This document shows positions 24,291 through 37,300 of a stretch of 64,000 nucleotides of DNA, one piece after another. Location: contig NW_026262593.1 in the NCBI RefSeq assembly GCF_021869535.1, positions 57,682,318 to 57,746,317 on the forward strand, written 5' to 3'. A program made the translations under genes and the position numbers. This DNA comes from Mytilus californianus. Taxonomy: Eukaryota; Mollusca; Bivalvia; Mytilida; Mytilidae. Under the pieces are notes generated by a model that was given only the letters and a program-made list of their open reading frames with translations, was not told the DNA's origin and made no database searches. The stretch's first letter is position 1. Every line of letters starts with the position of its first letter.

Positions 24291-24559
24291 TCTTAAACTT
24301 TTAAACTGATAATTACAAAACTTGACAGTTATTCATTAAATAACCAATATTTCAAAGGGAAAATATCACGTTTATGTTATCTAACGTTAAATGTCTTCTT
24401 TGTGTATAACCACCAAAACAAGTACGTTGCATCCGATTTCATGTAAAATATATATCGCCTAGAACTTTACAGAAATGTTTTCTGAGTCATAAAACATGAA
24501 TCTTGAGGTTTTTATGGCACAAATCTGTTTTTATTTGTTGTTTCTGTAAAAATAAAACA

Positions 24560-24780
24560 CCCCCTTCAAAGATGCAGACGTGTGTTTCGTCTACATAAGA
24601 TTCATCAGTGGCGCTCGTATCAAAACAGTAACAAAGCCAAATCAAATATTACGATGTTGAAGAAAATTATTTGACGAATTTCCAAAAGAATTGTGCCACC
24701 TAAGGCTTAGGCAATCTTTACCTTGTGATAGAAAAACCTAAGCGTTTTGAATATTTCAACATTTTGTAAACGATTTAAGA
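24560..24780. repeat. Dispersed repeat, GTGTTTCGTCTACA family
   Basis: GCAGACGTGTGTTTCGTCTA, ATTCATCAGTGGCGCTCGTA and ACGATGTTGAAGAAAATTAT match copies at 29725-29950, 30075-30290, 48755-48960 and 49095-49320. The sequence is non-coding. Confidence 0.65.
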
Positions 24781-25079
24781 ATCAAACCCTGTCCTTCCAG
24801 AAACTTAAAATCACTCCGGAGATTGATAAAAGATTACATCTATCATAGCTATATCGAAATTAGATAAACAGTGATATTTAATGTATGTGTCTATTCAAGT
24901 CTGTTTGTCATATTTGACCAAATTTGAAAAGCAATGTGAATTTATCTAATGCATATAAACAACAAATATTCATTCAACGACATTGGAATACATAGGTAAA
25001 AAAACAGCCTTCCAATGCCCCCCGCCGATGCATTCAGTGTCCAGTGGCAATAACCATACAAACTGTGTTACTTTGTTCT

Positions 25080-26290
25080 TTTATACATTTTCATAAATAT
25101 CCTACAAGAAATGAAGGCATAAGATCGTTAACAATGTAAATTCTCATATATCTCTATTCCCGTTGGGCATGACTCCTGTAAAAAAATATTGATTGATAAA
25201 GGCAACAGTAGTATACCGCTGTTCAAAAGTCATACATCAATTGAGAGGGAACAAATCCGGGTTACAAACTAAAACCGAGGGAAACACATCAACTATAAGA
25301 GGAAAACAACAAAATAACAGAACGCAGAATGGCAACAAAAACAAACAACAATGCAACATTCATAGAAATGAACTATTAAATAACAACTGCCATATTTCCG
25401 ACTTGGTACAGGACATTTTAAGAAAAAATGGTGGGTTGAACCTGGTTTTGTGTCTAGACAAACCTCCGCGCTTTATGGCAATGTTAAATATACCGCTAAA
25501 ATGACAACATTACATGACGGGAACAGAGTACAAATAAATGCAAAAACACCAAAGACAGAGAAATACATAAATAAATAATATAATAGTACATTTTGACATG
25601 TTAACCACAGAATAACAACGAATAACTAAAATAATTTAGGACAGTACACAAAAGGCGCTGATTATCTAACTCTTCCAAGACCTTGCTTATATAAATCGTT
25701 GATAAAAAAATTATAAAAATCCGACAAGAAATGTAGGTGTGGTAGTGCTTACAATGCAATGTTCAATATAAATTATATTTCAAAGGGACATATTCCAGAA
25801 GAAATACTTGATCAGCACTTATTTTAAAACTCGTCTAATACAGCATTGATATAAACCTTTAAAATAAATTATATAACAATCTGGCAAAAATGAAATATAT
25901 GCTTAAAAGCACTTACAGTGCAATTGTTTATACACTTTACTTTCGAAGGGACTGACTTCTGTAAGAACAATTGATCAGCGCTGAATTTCGAATTTGTTAA
26001 AGACATTACTAACTTAATATAAATCTTGATATATATTCCATAACAATCCTACAAGAAATGTATGCTTTAGAATGCGATTGTCCTTATCATTTATATTTCG
26101 AAAGGGTTAAAGCATTTAAAAATAGTAATTCGGCACTGATTTTCAAACTCGTCCTAGCTAAAGATATTGCTGAAAATCTTTTTATATAAATTTCTTAAAA
26201 GTGTTACAATAATTGTACATCGCTTACAAGACCGGACGAATGAATGGACATATTGACGGACGCATGGACGCGGACATACAGTATTTCTAT
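25080..26290. repeat. Diverged tandem repeat, ~165-bp period
   Basis: The landmark (C)TACAAGAAATG or a near match occurs at 25101, 25721, 25881 and 26049, each followed by a CTTACAATG-like word, a TTTCGAAAGGG-like word and TTGATCAGC. Spacing of the last three is 160-168 bp. An unrelated element at 25193-25515 separates the first unit from the rest. The array closes with GGACGAATGAATGGACATAT and a short GC-rich end (26290-26310). Confidence 0.65.
25193..25515. mobile_element. Non-autonomous dispersed element, GGCAACAGTAGTATACC family
   Basis: Starts GGCAACAGTAGTATACCGCT, then AACTAAAACCGAGGGAAACA, ACATCAACTATAAGAGGAAA, CAACTGCCATATTTCCGACT and TGGTGGGTTGAACCTGGTTT. Other copies: 43825-44085 (complete), 34730-34930 (partial) and 61441-61475 (start only). 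No protein is encoded; the 103-residue open frame is an accident of its composition. Confidence 0.7.
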
Positions 26291-26299
26291 GCCCCCCGC

Positions 26300-29200
26300 G
26301 CCGCGATGATCGGGGATCAATTTATGCATTTCGTGTCATTTTTATAGGAGGACTTTTGTTTCTGTCGATTTTTGTGCTTATCAAATTTCTTATCTAAGCA
26401 CAATACAAAACGATTCAATTTTAAACAAAAGCATAGGGACACACTGCAATTATCTGCTGACTTATTTTTATCTTCATAGATTATAGTACAGTCAGAATCA
26501 ATGGTTAATAACCACGTGTACCATACAGTGTTGCTGTTCAATTATATATTTTAAGTAACCTAACAAACATGCATGTACAGTAAAACTTTATCAACATTTC
26601 GTATGCTCCATTCGCTGTAAATGTTCCTTTACCTGAAGCAGACATCATTGTTCAAAAGACTAATGTTGACATGTACTTTAAGGTAACACAAATTACTTTT
26701 AATCCATATTCTTATGTTAATTTACGTAACGTCAGGTTTACATCACATGTGGTTGTAATACTAACTGCTAGTTGCATGTTTCTTTTAAAGTAGATAAGGT
26801 TGATAGGAGCAAGTATGATGATCCATCTATTATAGCTGTTACTAAGGCAAAAATAAGAAAGAAGGCTTACAATATTATTATACAAATACCTTTACGTAAT
26901 ATTATAATCAGTTTATTGAAATTACTTATGAAACAAACTTTACTAAATTCACTATTATGTAACATATACATGATATATATGTTCAGTAGTGATTACAGAA
27001 TAAATACATAAATTAGTACTTTAATTTATGTTGATGTATTTATATATAGATACATAGCATAAAAATGAAATTACGTCGAATTCCTCGTAGAATTTTCAGC
27101 ACACAAGATGTCACATTAGTTTTTTCCATATAAAAGATTTTTTTTTAAATAAAGACATGAAACTATTGAAAAAATGTATTAGAATAATTGGTATATCCTT
27201 AATTGGATCCAATTGGAACTTGAAAGAATGGAAAATATGTTTGACCACATACACAAGAAGCAATGCTTCATGTGCTTTATGTCTTATGCCACATATGGAG
27301 ACCCGGGAGCGGGGATAACAAATTTTGTCGCTTCGAACAAGATAGGTCAGTAAAAATCGCTAAATGTCTAGGACTTTTCAGCAAATAAAATTATTGCACG
27401 GAATGCACAGATAAAAGAGGTATTCATATGCAGAACCAAGTCTGCATGCAATATATGTATCATTATTTATACATTTGTAATTGGATAAAGTAGAGCAAGT
27501 AAATGTATAAAAATTTATATAAAAAGTTGACTTTAAAAACTTTTCCTAGCTAATATACTGAGAGGTGTGAAAAATAAGTTTTTTAGTTTTATATATATGT
27601 CCCCGCATTAATTGATTTTTATTAAAAAAAAATTAAAAATTGAAATATATCATTTATCAATAAGCAGTAGTAAGCCTTGTCTACCAATCAAAATTACGAA
27701 TTCTTTTTAAACAGACATGCAATGTAATTATTTCAAATAAAATGGAATAAATGGGATTCACCGAATAAAAAACGGTCCACGGCCGTGGTTCACTTCTAGA
27801 GGAAGTGAGGCAAAATGGTATCAGGGATGTGCCCCCAGCTGAAGGAAAATGTATTATCTTTTCATCAACAACCTCCCAATTTCAACGGTGCACAGAACTA
27901 TCAAATTTCAAATAACCAATTTTCGTTTTGAATTTTAAAGTCATTCCTATAAACATGAAGCATACAGTAAGCCAACAAAGTCAGCCCAGACGCCTTACAA
28001 TTATTAATTAAGATCGCCCTCAACAAACTGATCAGCGGTCACCGACACCGACAGAGAGAGAACAAGTTTCAATATAACAACAAAACTTTATAATTTAAAT
28101 ATCTGTCAGCAAGCTTCGGTGTTTGCTGACGACTTCCTACATCTCGCATTTGCACTGTCTTTTTTTACCTGGAAAAAGTCTATTGTATCTAGTTTTTACT
28201 CAACTTATAAGAAAATAAAGTTATAATGAATACAATAAATTGTATAAACGTTCTTAGTTACCTCTAGAAACTCGAATTTTTAAGACATATTTGGGAGTAT
28301 GAAATAAAAAAATTAGATTTCGTGGAAAACGATGATTAATGAATATCCATAAGAGTTCTTACAAATGGACAAAGATACATGTATGATACAATTCTCAGAG
28401 ACTGATTGGTATTCTATAGAGTTGAGGAGATAAATTTCTACTATTTCAAACCTTCTGGTCAATGTGGTAAAAATCCTTTGAAGTAATGTATGATAAGAAC
28501 GGTAATCATACAGGCGATCTCTTCTAAAACATTCTGTCAAATTCTCAGTCACTGGATCTGTTCAATTTCTGCTTCTTTTTGTCTGTCAGGAAATCATGTA
28601 ACAATAACCCCTTTATTGTTTTTTGGTGAAATTTCCCAAAAAGAATAGATTAGATATATTAACGCGATTTTGTTTGAACAAACAATTTAAGTTAAGTGAA
28701 AACTTCAAGTTAAGAATTGATTCTATAGCTTTAAAAAGCTAGATTGCAATTACCTGTGTAATTGAGACGTTGAGATGAAAAGCTTACTGAATACGAGAGT
28801 CAATAACCAAAAGATATTGTTCGATTGGTCTTAAAATCGCTTTATATTCCTCATTTCCATTCTCAATTTTATTATTTGTCTGATTGATAAAAAATAATAA
28901 TACAGGGTTTGAACAATAATTTCAAGCTGCCGTTCAGGAAAAACATATTTCAAAAATTTTTCATTTTTCGAAACAAATTAGTCTTAAGACAGGAAGCACC
29001 CTCAAATTTAACAACTTATCACGTTCACGTTTTACACACCTTTATAATAGATAGCAATTTGTCTAATGATTGTTGTTGTGCGGACCTCATATTGTTTTGA
29101 TAGCTTTAAACGTATTTTATAAAACATAAATGCCGCCGTTTTAGTCACGTAAAGACATATGATAACCACATGATAATTCATGAATCTTGTAGAGGTTCTC

Positions 29201-29724
29201 TAGGCGCTACATGTAGTTACTAAGAGTAAAATAATGACCATTAAAAATTCATAGTAGAAATGAAAATTGTCTTTCGTTACACTGTCTATGAAGACCTTGG
29301 TCATGTTGCTTGTTTAGTTCCAGAGGATAATAAGATTTAAATTCAAAGATTATTTCAATTTGTTTTAAATTTTTTTAGAACCAAGTTACTCTATCATCAT
29401 GAAATGCAAAGATCGTTTGTTGAATTCTCGCGCATAACTTTCTTATTATTAAGTTTGAAGAGATTTGGACATGGAGTTTTGGATATTTCAATTTTGAAAA
29501 TTTATATAAAAGAACTACCTCAGAAAGCTGTTTTCTGGTTTGAATGATACGAAAACTTCCGTTCATTGTTTAGATTAGCCTTGTAGATTAAGAGATTACA
29601 ATTGTTTTAAAACAAATGGATACTGGACGACATACGTCCTTTTGGTTATATATTTTTATACTGCCTCTTCTGAACGAATCCGGTAAGAAGGAAATAAATC
29701 AATTATATATACCAGGCTTACAAT
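26300..29724. other. Long stretch with no recognised gene
   Basis: Open frames at 26317-26541, 26772-27011, 28313-28552, 28909-29100 and 29375-29566 are short, AT-driven and without family motifs. A perfect 12-bp palindrome CCACGGCCGTGG sits at 27777-27788 but has no clear role. The stretch lies upstream of the 29725 module and may hold regulatory or decayed repeat DNA. Confidence 0.5.
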
Positions 29725-31249
29725 TTTGTAAGTCAGACGAACGTGCCGTCACCAAAAGACTCATCTGTACCGCTCGAATCAAAAACGTTTAAAAGGCCAA
29801 GTAAAGTACGAAGTTGAAGAGCATTGAAGACCAATAATTTACGAAATATTTTACCAAATACAGCTATGGTAATTTATTCCTTGGGTACAACATTCTTACT
29901 ATTTTTCTAAAATTCAAAGTTTTGTGAACATTTAGTTTCAATTATGACCGTATCAATGATAATTTTTGTCAACACAAAAGTGCTGACTACTGGGCCGGTG
30001 ATATCCTCGGGAGGTGCAGGGGCATGAACCCAGTGCTTGTAGAAAAACTCATAATACATGTAGATACAATGCTTAAACATTTATACGCCAGACGCGCGTT
30101 TCGTCTATAATAGACTCATAAGTTCCGCTCATATCAAAAAGACCAAATAAAGTACGAAGTTGAAAGGCATCGAGGACCAAATATTCCGTCAGGTTTTGCC
30201 AAATACAGCTAAGGTAATATATTCCTGAGGTAGAACATCCTTAGCATTTTCAATTTCATCTTTGACCGTATGCAAAAGAATGTGCGATGTAATTATAAAC
30301 TTACCTGCATGCAACACTTCGAGTAGTGAAATAGTTTAAATATGTTCCTTATTTCGATATAACGTTTTCCCTGTTGGTCTATTTTAAAAATGTATTACAT
30401 CAGTGTTTACGGATGTATTTTAAACAGAAAAATGCCTCTAGGCTATCTTAACAAAACATTACCACGAAAATACTTTTCTCTGTATAATAATGTGGTCAAG
30501 GCATATTTCCGGGAATTGCTTGTCATTTGAATATTTTAAGATTCATACCAAAAAGGTAAGTAAAAAGTAAACATGAAAATAAGTATGTATATTTTAATCA
30601 TAGTCGGCACATAAGACAAAAAAGCAAAATAAAAATCAGAGCATATGAATTCGTCAATCAGAATCGTGATTTTAAAAGTCAAAATAGTAGGCACTAAACG
30701 AAAAGAATAAAGATCATCAAAATGACAGTAATAGCAGTAAAACCCAAAATCCAGCCAGAAAGAAAAAAAAAACAATTTACAAACCAAATACTTTTAACTC
30801 CAGCTTACAACGCAAGAAAGATACCAGCTGTAAGGCAGCAATGGTTGAAAGCATTACTATAGTATTTTATATAATTATAAACTGGTCAAATGAAGTCGTG
30901 ACTCAAGTCCGTCTGAAAGTGATTTCAACACTCATGCTGCTCTAAACATGAAAGACTTCCTATCATACAAATAAATATTTAGTCGGATTACCTCTGCAGT
31001 TTTTTCATATCTCGTCATAATTATGCATCTAAGATATCTTAACAAAATTATTTTCAAAAACATACTTTTCTCGGTACAATTATGTACTTAAGGCATATTT
31101 CCGGATTGAATTTCTTTAAGAATCATTACAAATAAGTAAGTAAATTAGTATTATCTTTAAAGTTGCAAATTTATGAAAAACTAAAAGTATCACGATCCAG
31201 CTCTAAGGATCTCTTACAATTCACATTTTAAACAAAGACATATGCATAT

Positions 31250-31265
31250 TACACACACACACACG
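31250..31265. repeat. Short (AC)n microsatellite
   Basis: About eight CA dinucleotides in a row, ending ACACACACACACG. Confidence 0.7.
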
Positions 31266-31504
31266 AAAAAAATAAGATTTATTGATTAATATCACAATAT
31301 ATCAATGCTATAACGCTGACAAGATAGAACATTGGTCTTTTTGTTGAAAATTTACGAACAAACGGTTTTTTTTTCATGACGTCAGAAATAGCACAAAGTT
31401 CGAATTTCCGCGAAAATTCAATGATAACAGGTCAATCGCCTTTTTTAGGACTGAAAACATAGATCGCATGCGTCGACAAAAAAGTTCCCTTGGCATTATG
31501 TTTG

Positions 31505-32065
31505 TCATTTTCGCTAGCCAAGAGTTACGATCTAGTGCCTTCCTCTCCACCCTTGTCAGATTAAGCCAAATTTGTAATTACATTGCTGTGCCATCTACCG
31601 GCTAGATAAAAATCACGCCCATTCTGACTACATCATTCTTGACCAATGGCAGCACTTCAACTCTCTTCCGTGCGGAGGCGTGAAAATAGTTGTGTCTAGT
31701 TTTTACAAATTTCGTGAAGCAGAAACCGAAAAAAATACGTTGACATTCCAACATTTGCGCGAGAAACATACACAGTGTCTCCAATCAGTTGATTAAAAAC
31801 TTTAAAATTGTTACTAAATATCGTCCAATGTTTCTGGGGGTAAAGACTTGTTGCACAATCAGCACATGGCAATTGTTTATTTACATTTTCTACATTTACA
31901 CGTTATCTTCTTAAAGACGCCTTTTGATTGGATACAGCCAGTTACAACTGCGCCCAATGGAAATCATTACCTCGTGGATCCGAAATTTTATCTTAATCCA
32001 CCAAGAGTGGAGAGAAGGGGACTAGATCGTAAACCTTGGCTAGCGACGATGTAAGATTGTAAAAA
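31505..32065. mobile_element. ~560-bp MITE-like element with long terminal inverted repeats
   Basis: The left arm (31508-31580, CGCTAGCCAAGAGTTACGAT, CTAGTGCCTTCCTCTCCACC) is the imperfect inverse of the right arm (31968-32052, ending GGCTAGCGACGATG). Arms are about 75 bp. The paralogous module B at about 50525 has ATGTTTGT continuing straight into the right flank, so it lacks the element. A TTGT-like word at both edges may be the target duplication. Short frames inside (31602-31784 minus, 31848-32054 plus) do not resemble a transposase. Confidence 0.75.
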
Positions 32066-32990
32066 AAACTTGCATATCTGACTCAAGTATTAAGCCTGCG
32101 CTCTATGCTTCCTATGTCTAGTTTATGGTAGAAATCAAGACGATTTTGTCAATTTCCACCAAACTTTCTATATTTGGCGTATTTGAGGAGTGTATTTCAA
32201 ATAATATATGTACCGTTTGACAAAAAATAGTTCTAATGCACTTTCTTACATGTTTTTCATCAACTTGTAGAATTTTTTTAGTGGATACAATTATATTTTA
32301 CAATGGACTAAATATTCGGACATTCGGCACACATCGACAGATCTAACAATATAAAACAGTAGGGTAGCGGAATTTGCCGAGTTTTGCCGATTGAATATTC
32401 GGGGCTAGATATAGCAGTTACCAAACTTACTCCTTTATCGGCTTTGCTACAAATGATAACGATACCAATTATGTTATGTAATAAAAGTCTATTAGTTGGG
32501 ATGTACACGATCACTATCAACACGATTCCATTTATAAAATAAAGGGGTGTTTGCATAAGAATTACAGGACGTTGTTAAGACTGTACATTCATTTATTTTC
32601 GTTGGTAACAATTTTCGTGGTTTTAGGATATAAGATTTCGGGGTTTTGCCAAAGTTTACATATATGCCTGTCGAAAATGTTTACTTCATCGAAAATTTGA
32701 ATGCGTGGTTGATCCACGAAATCCATTTAAATTGGTATCCCACGAATTAAAATGAATTCACTGTAACTTGTTTTTCAATTTTAACTTTTGCCATCTGGAA
32801 AAGCAAACTTTGTCCTTATGTATGTACGTACCAAATCTCCGCAAAATCTATTTAACTTCACTAGCATAGCAAACCACTATTACCAAATTGACATATCAAA
32901 TTGCAATTCGGTTATGTAATGATGACCCAAAAAAAATCTGTGAAACCAATATTCCATAACGATCAACCTTCTCGCACTGGCGTCCAACGT

Positions 32991-33074
32991 TCAACGAACT
33001 TATGATGGTTGTCAACCAACTCGTAATAATGAACAACCAACATTGGATGGAGGTCAACCAACTCATGATGGCGT
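32991..33074. repeat. Four-unit 21-bp tandem repeat
   Basis: Four adjacent 21-bp units of the type TCAACCAACTCATGATGGNG start at 32991, 33012, 33033 and 33054. It is not seen in the equivalent part of module B. Confidence 0.7.
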
Positions 33075-33534
33075 TGAGTTTTGAATATTGGTTTTAGAAA
33101 AGCAATGGACTGCTTATCGGTCAATATATATTGCTTGCTTTTTTTCTCAATAAGACTAAGCAAAATAAATGCATCATACTGGTGGAAAGAATTTGACAAC
33201 ATACTTTGATATGTTCACCCTTTCTATATGTTCCTATAATGTACATCTTTATTGTCTTCATTGGGCCCATAGTATTACAATAATGACATACGGTTAGTGA
33301 TTTTTTAACAAGTGAGACGATTTTTTGTTCCATGTTGTTAACTTTAATTTTAAGACAGTGATGTACCTTTGATTCCATCTTCGTACGATGTGTATATCTT
33401 CTAACTCGTTAGCTATGGCTATGTCTGAAGGTATGAAGTTACGTTTCAGATTTAACTGAACGTTCTAAGTGTTTAACTAGTAAATTACTGTCAGAAATTG
33501 TGTTACGACAAATGAATTAAAACCGAAATAGATA

Positions 33535-33805
33535 AAAATAAAAGATGTGATATGATTGCCAACGACAACGAGACAATTTTCCCCAGACACCAAATGATGT
33601 AAACGTAAGCATATATATTAGTCTTGGTCACCGTATGGCCTTCAACAATGAGCAAGACACATACCATATAGCATGCTATAAAAGACAAAGACATGAATCA
33701 TGTACAAAAAAAAGTAACACAAATATGATAGTCAGAACACATGACAACCACTGACTTAAAGGCTCCTGACCCAGGACAGGCACACGCATCCAACGAATTT
33801 TAATA
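33535..33805 (-). mobile_element. PLE 3'-tail copy
   Basis: ATAAAAGATGTGATATGATT, GTCACCGTATGGCCTTCAAC, AATGAGCAAGACACATACCA and GGCTCCTGACCCAGGACAGG. It ends the module A match and directly abuts the inverted tail pair at 33805. The equivalent spot in block 3 (57975) also carries a tail copy. Confidence 0.7.
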
Positions 33806-34357
33806 TAAGATAAGAAGATTTGGTATGATTGCCAATAAGACACAATAACGTTAAAACTCACTACATCATTTGCCTGTTCTTAGCAAGGAACCTGTTATTC
33901 GGTAAATGTATTTTTTTGTTTGTTGCTGTCTGTCATATTTGTTTTTCGTTTAATGTTTTACGCCGATGATGTTGTCACAGTTTGTCGTAACGGGGACTTT
34001 TATAGCCTACGGTATGTGTTTGGGTGTTTGTATTCTTGAATGTTGTATGATGACCAATAGTTGCTGACATCCACGTTATTTGGCTTCTGGTGGAAGGTTG
34101 TCTCATTGTCAATTTACTTACTTGTATGTACAATGGAATGAAATTGGTGTGCAAAGGGGTCTTGTTTTCAAACTCTATCAAATTAACTTAAGACAAAAAT
34201 TGTTAGATAATATTTAATGAGAAAAGGAAAACAATATAAAAGAAGAGGAAAATTATTTAAAAATACATATTTTGCTTCATTTCTGTATACTAAATCAATC
34301 ATAAAAAATGCGAAAAAGACTTACAGATTGCAAGCGAGTTTATGTATGATTTTAAAT

Positions 34358-37300
34358 TTAGCTATGTCTGTTGCAGCCTGCTGCTTTGATTTTTTTCCAG
34401 TACGAATTAGTTGAACTTTTCCTACAGCCAGTTGGACCTCCATTGTGCATGCGTGCGTAATCTTCACAAGTCTTGCCACATGTCTGGCCCCCGTAGCGTC
34501 TCATGAAAGCATGTGTACACCCCTTTGCACAATTGTAGTCGTTCGCACACTGTCTATAACCTGTAAAAGTTAGATGCAAATTTAGTTTATTATAAATAAG
34601 AAAATTAAATATCTATTTAGTTCTAAAATAATAATGTTTCCGCACGATTCGGATTTCAGCGCACATGATACGTATTTCTATGGCAATCTCAATGAGAATC
34701 TAGATATGATATACTGAAAAAGTATAACAGAAATACCGAACTCCAAGGCAAATTCAAAAAGGGGAAGTCATAAAAACTAAAAAAAATCAAACGCTATCAA
34801 TCAAAGTGAAAAACAACTGCCATATTCCTGACTTGGTACAGGATTTTCCAAAGAATATGGTGGGTTTAACTTGGTACAGGCATTTTCCAAAGAAAAGGGT
34901 TGGTTTAACTTGGTTTTATGGCTAGCTATATAGATAAGAATAGGCTGATTCTTCAGATAATGGGTTAAAAAATAAAGTCAAGAAATTCCTGGGCAAAATT
35001 ATAAAAAATAGAAAAAAATTACCTAAAAACTAAAGAATACAGAAATGCTTTTAACTTTTAGGAACACAAAAAGTACAAAGAATTAATCAGAATAGCCTAA
35101 TATCCAGTTGCAGCCTTATTTATAATTACATACTGGTTAACCTATTAAAAGTGTTGAATGAAAATGAATCCTTTATATATAACCCGTATCGACGCACTGT
35201 CTAACGGGCGCGTATATGCAGATGATATATATATACCCTCGAGGACCTATGTAAAGTCCATTAAATCGAGTTTATAGTGCAGTTAGAACACTTCCTGTTA
35301 TCTTTGTGTTCCAAATATAGTTAAAAGGCGAAATTTCTTGCAATGTCGATTTCATATCACGTCAATTTTCTTCACAACTTGGGGTGCCTTAAGATTTGTT
35401 AAACCTCGCCCGTCCCTAGTTTCTAATACTCATACAAATGACATTGACCTAATATTGTATACGTATACACATATTAAGTCTATTAGTTACGTGTACGGAA
35501 CTAACCGATATTTTTTCTTCTGTTGTTACCCTTAGTACTGAAAAGAAATAGGTAGCACCTGCAGACTGAAAATCAAGGGCAGCTGTACTCGCAACAATAA
35601 CTATTTCATATAATTCAAATGAAGTGCACCCAAACTTATATACTGATAATATATCTCCTTGTACATACAAAATTATTACGCCTGTGCATGATAAAATCAT
35701 ACTCCAAACGTATTAGAATGGATAAATGCACGTATTAACTATATGGTTGCCCTGACGTCGACCAGTGAAATATAATTAAACAGATGCCATTGAATTTTTG
35801 TGATCTAATCCAATGTCAATTTATACTATGTTCATTATTTTTTTTTCAAATTTCAATCGCCGATTAAGTTGTTATATGATAATAAAAAAAAACAATTACC
35901 AATAAGAAATATTTTCTGCATTTTAGTGTTAAACAAAGTTATTAACTATATATCAATTCATGAAAAGTGATAAAAAAGAAGTGTGTACACTAACCAACTG
36001 GTAACTGGTTTCCTTAGCGTATGTCTACACTTACCACCGCCTGGTCGATGACAGTCTATCCAGAACGTTTCTTTTATCTGAAGTGGTCCACAGGAGTCCG
36101 AGCCGACATCCAAACGGCATCCTATGTTTCTATTACATCTTGATTCTACCTTAAATTCAAATGATGTTTGTGAACACACAATGCGTAATATTCAAAAATA
36201 CTAGAAGTAATTCGAATATTTATTAGTTATAATAAACTATAAGTGATGATTTTTCCGTTTTCGATTGGCATGCGAAGTAAACTGGTTCTGCGAAATGTAG
36301 TTCTGTCGTGTGCTTAGGTAAAACCAATTTAAAAATCTCTTTACCAGTAGTTGCAATATAGCAAAAGGCATTATACTTTAAACAACAGTAAAAAAGAAAC
36401 CAGACTGGATATAATGAAGGCTGCTGGAATGAGCCGACTGTACGGTAAGGGTTTTTCTCATTGTTGAAAGCCGTACGGTGGACTGTAATTGATTACTACC
36501 ACTTCATTTTAACTCTGGTTGATAGTTGTCTCATTGCCAATCGTACCACATCTCCTCATTTTTATATTAAAATTTTATTTAAATCTTGTATCAATTTTTT
36601 AAGAGTTATATTTCAACTGATAATACGAATTTTAAGAGAAAGAACCGTCAATTCCAGTTATATTACTCTTGTGTTGTTTCTTCCCTTTTTATCATTTATT
36701 GTTATGAAAGTTATTTTGATCTCGGCTGACTTACAAAGTAATTCGCGACCAAATGACTTTATGCTAAGTTTGAATGAAAGGTTGAAATAATACATAAATT
36801 ACCTCCGAAAAAATAACTAAAATATTACTTATCATTCTGATAAAACGCATTCGGGGTTAAATCAATGAATAGATAAACATCATTGAGGACTCTAATTTAG
36901 GAGGAGAGCTTTCTGGATAACACATAAGTCCTGTGCTCCACTAATTGGTAGATAATGTTTGCAAGATCGATCAAAACTATGGTTAAAAAAATCAATGCTG
37001 AATACACTTATTTATTTTACTACAGGGTTGAAAATTAACGGGGGTCAGTGTAGGAATTTAGTGCGAATTTACAATGTTTGGAAAAAAGGCCATGTAAATG
37101 GCCCATAAATCCCACATGACCCTTGTTTTGATTGTTGCAAAAGATGGGTCTATTTTTGTACTTTAATGGATAATATATGAACGCTTCTGATCTTTTAAAG
37201 GTAAGCCAGGTATAAATTTAAATCCAGTAATAGGTTTGCATTGAAGTCAATGGGAGATTTTTTACTGAATTTATCCCTTCAATATTATGTTCAGATAAGA

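Larger units (their letters stand above)
29725..33535. repeat. Segmental duplication module A (non-coding), paralogue of 48755-51540 and 57565-57975
   Basis: Collinear matches: 29725-30300 with 48755-49330, 30300-31140 with 49330-50170, 31440-31505 with 50490-50530, 32065-32330 with 50555-50820, 32340-32760 with 50830-51240, and 33095-33530 with 57585-57965. Each copy sits on the lysozyme 3' side of the block. I see no conserved coding exon, only short frames not shared by the two copies. Confidence 0.8.

Noticed and set aside
25193-25504. 103-codon open frame
   Set aside because: It coincides with a dispersed non-coding element whose other copy at 43825-44085 is not open.
27777-27788. Perfect palindrome CCACGGCCGTGG as a regulatory site
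   Set aside because: A single short palindrome with no gene nearby; not enough to claim an operator.
31602-32054. Two open frames that might be a small gene pair
   Set aside because: They sit inside the MITE and partly in its inverted arms; absent from the paralogous module.
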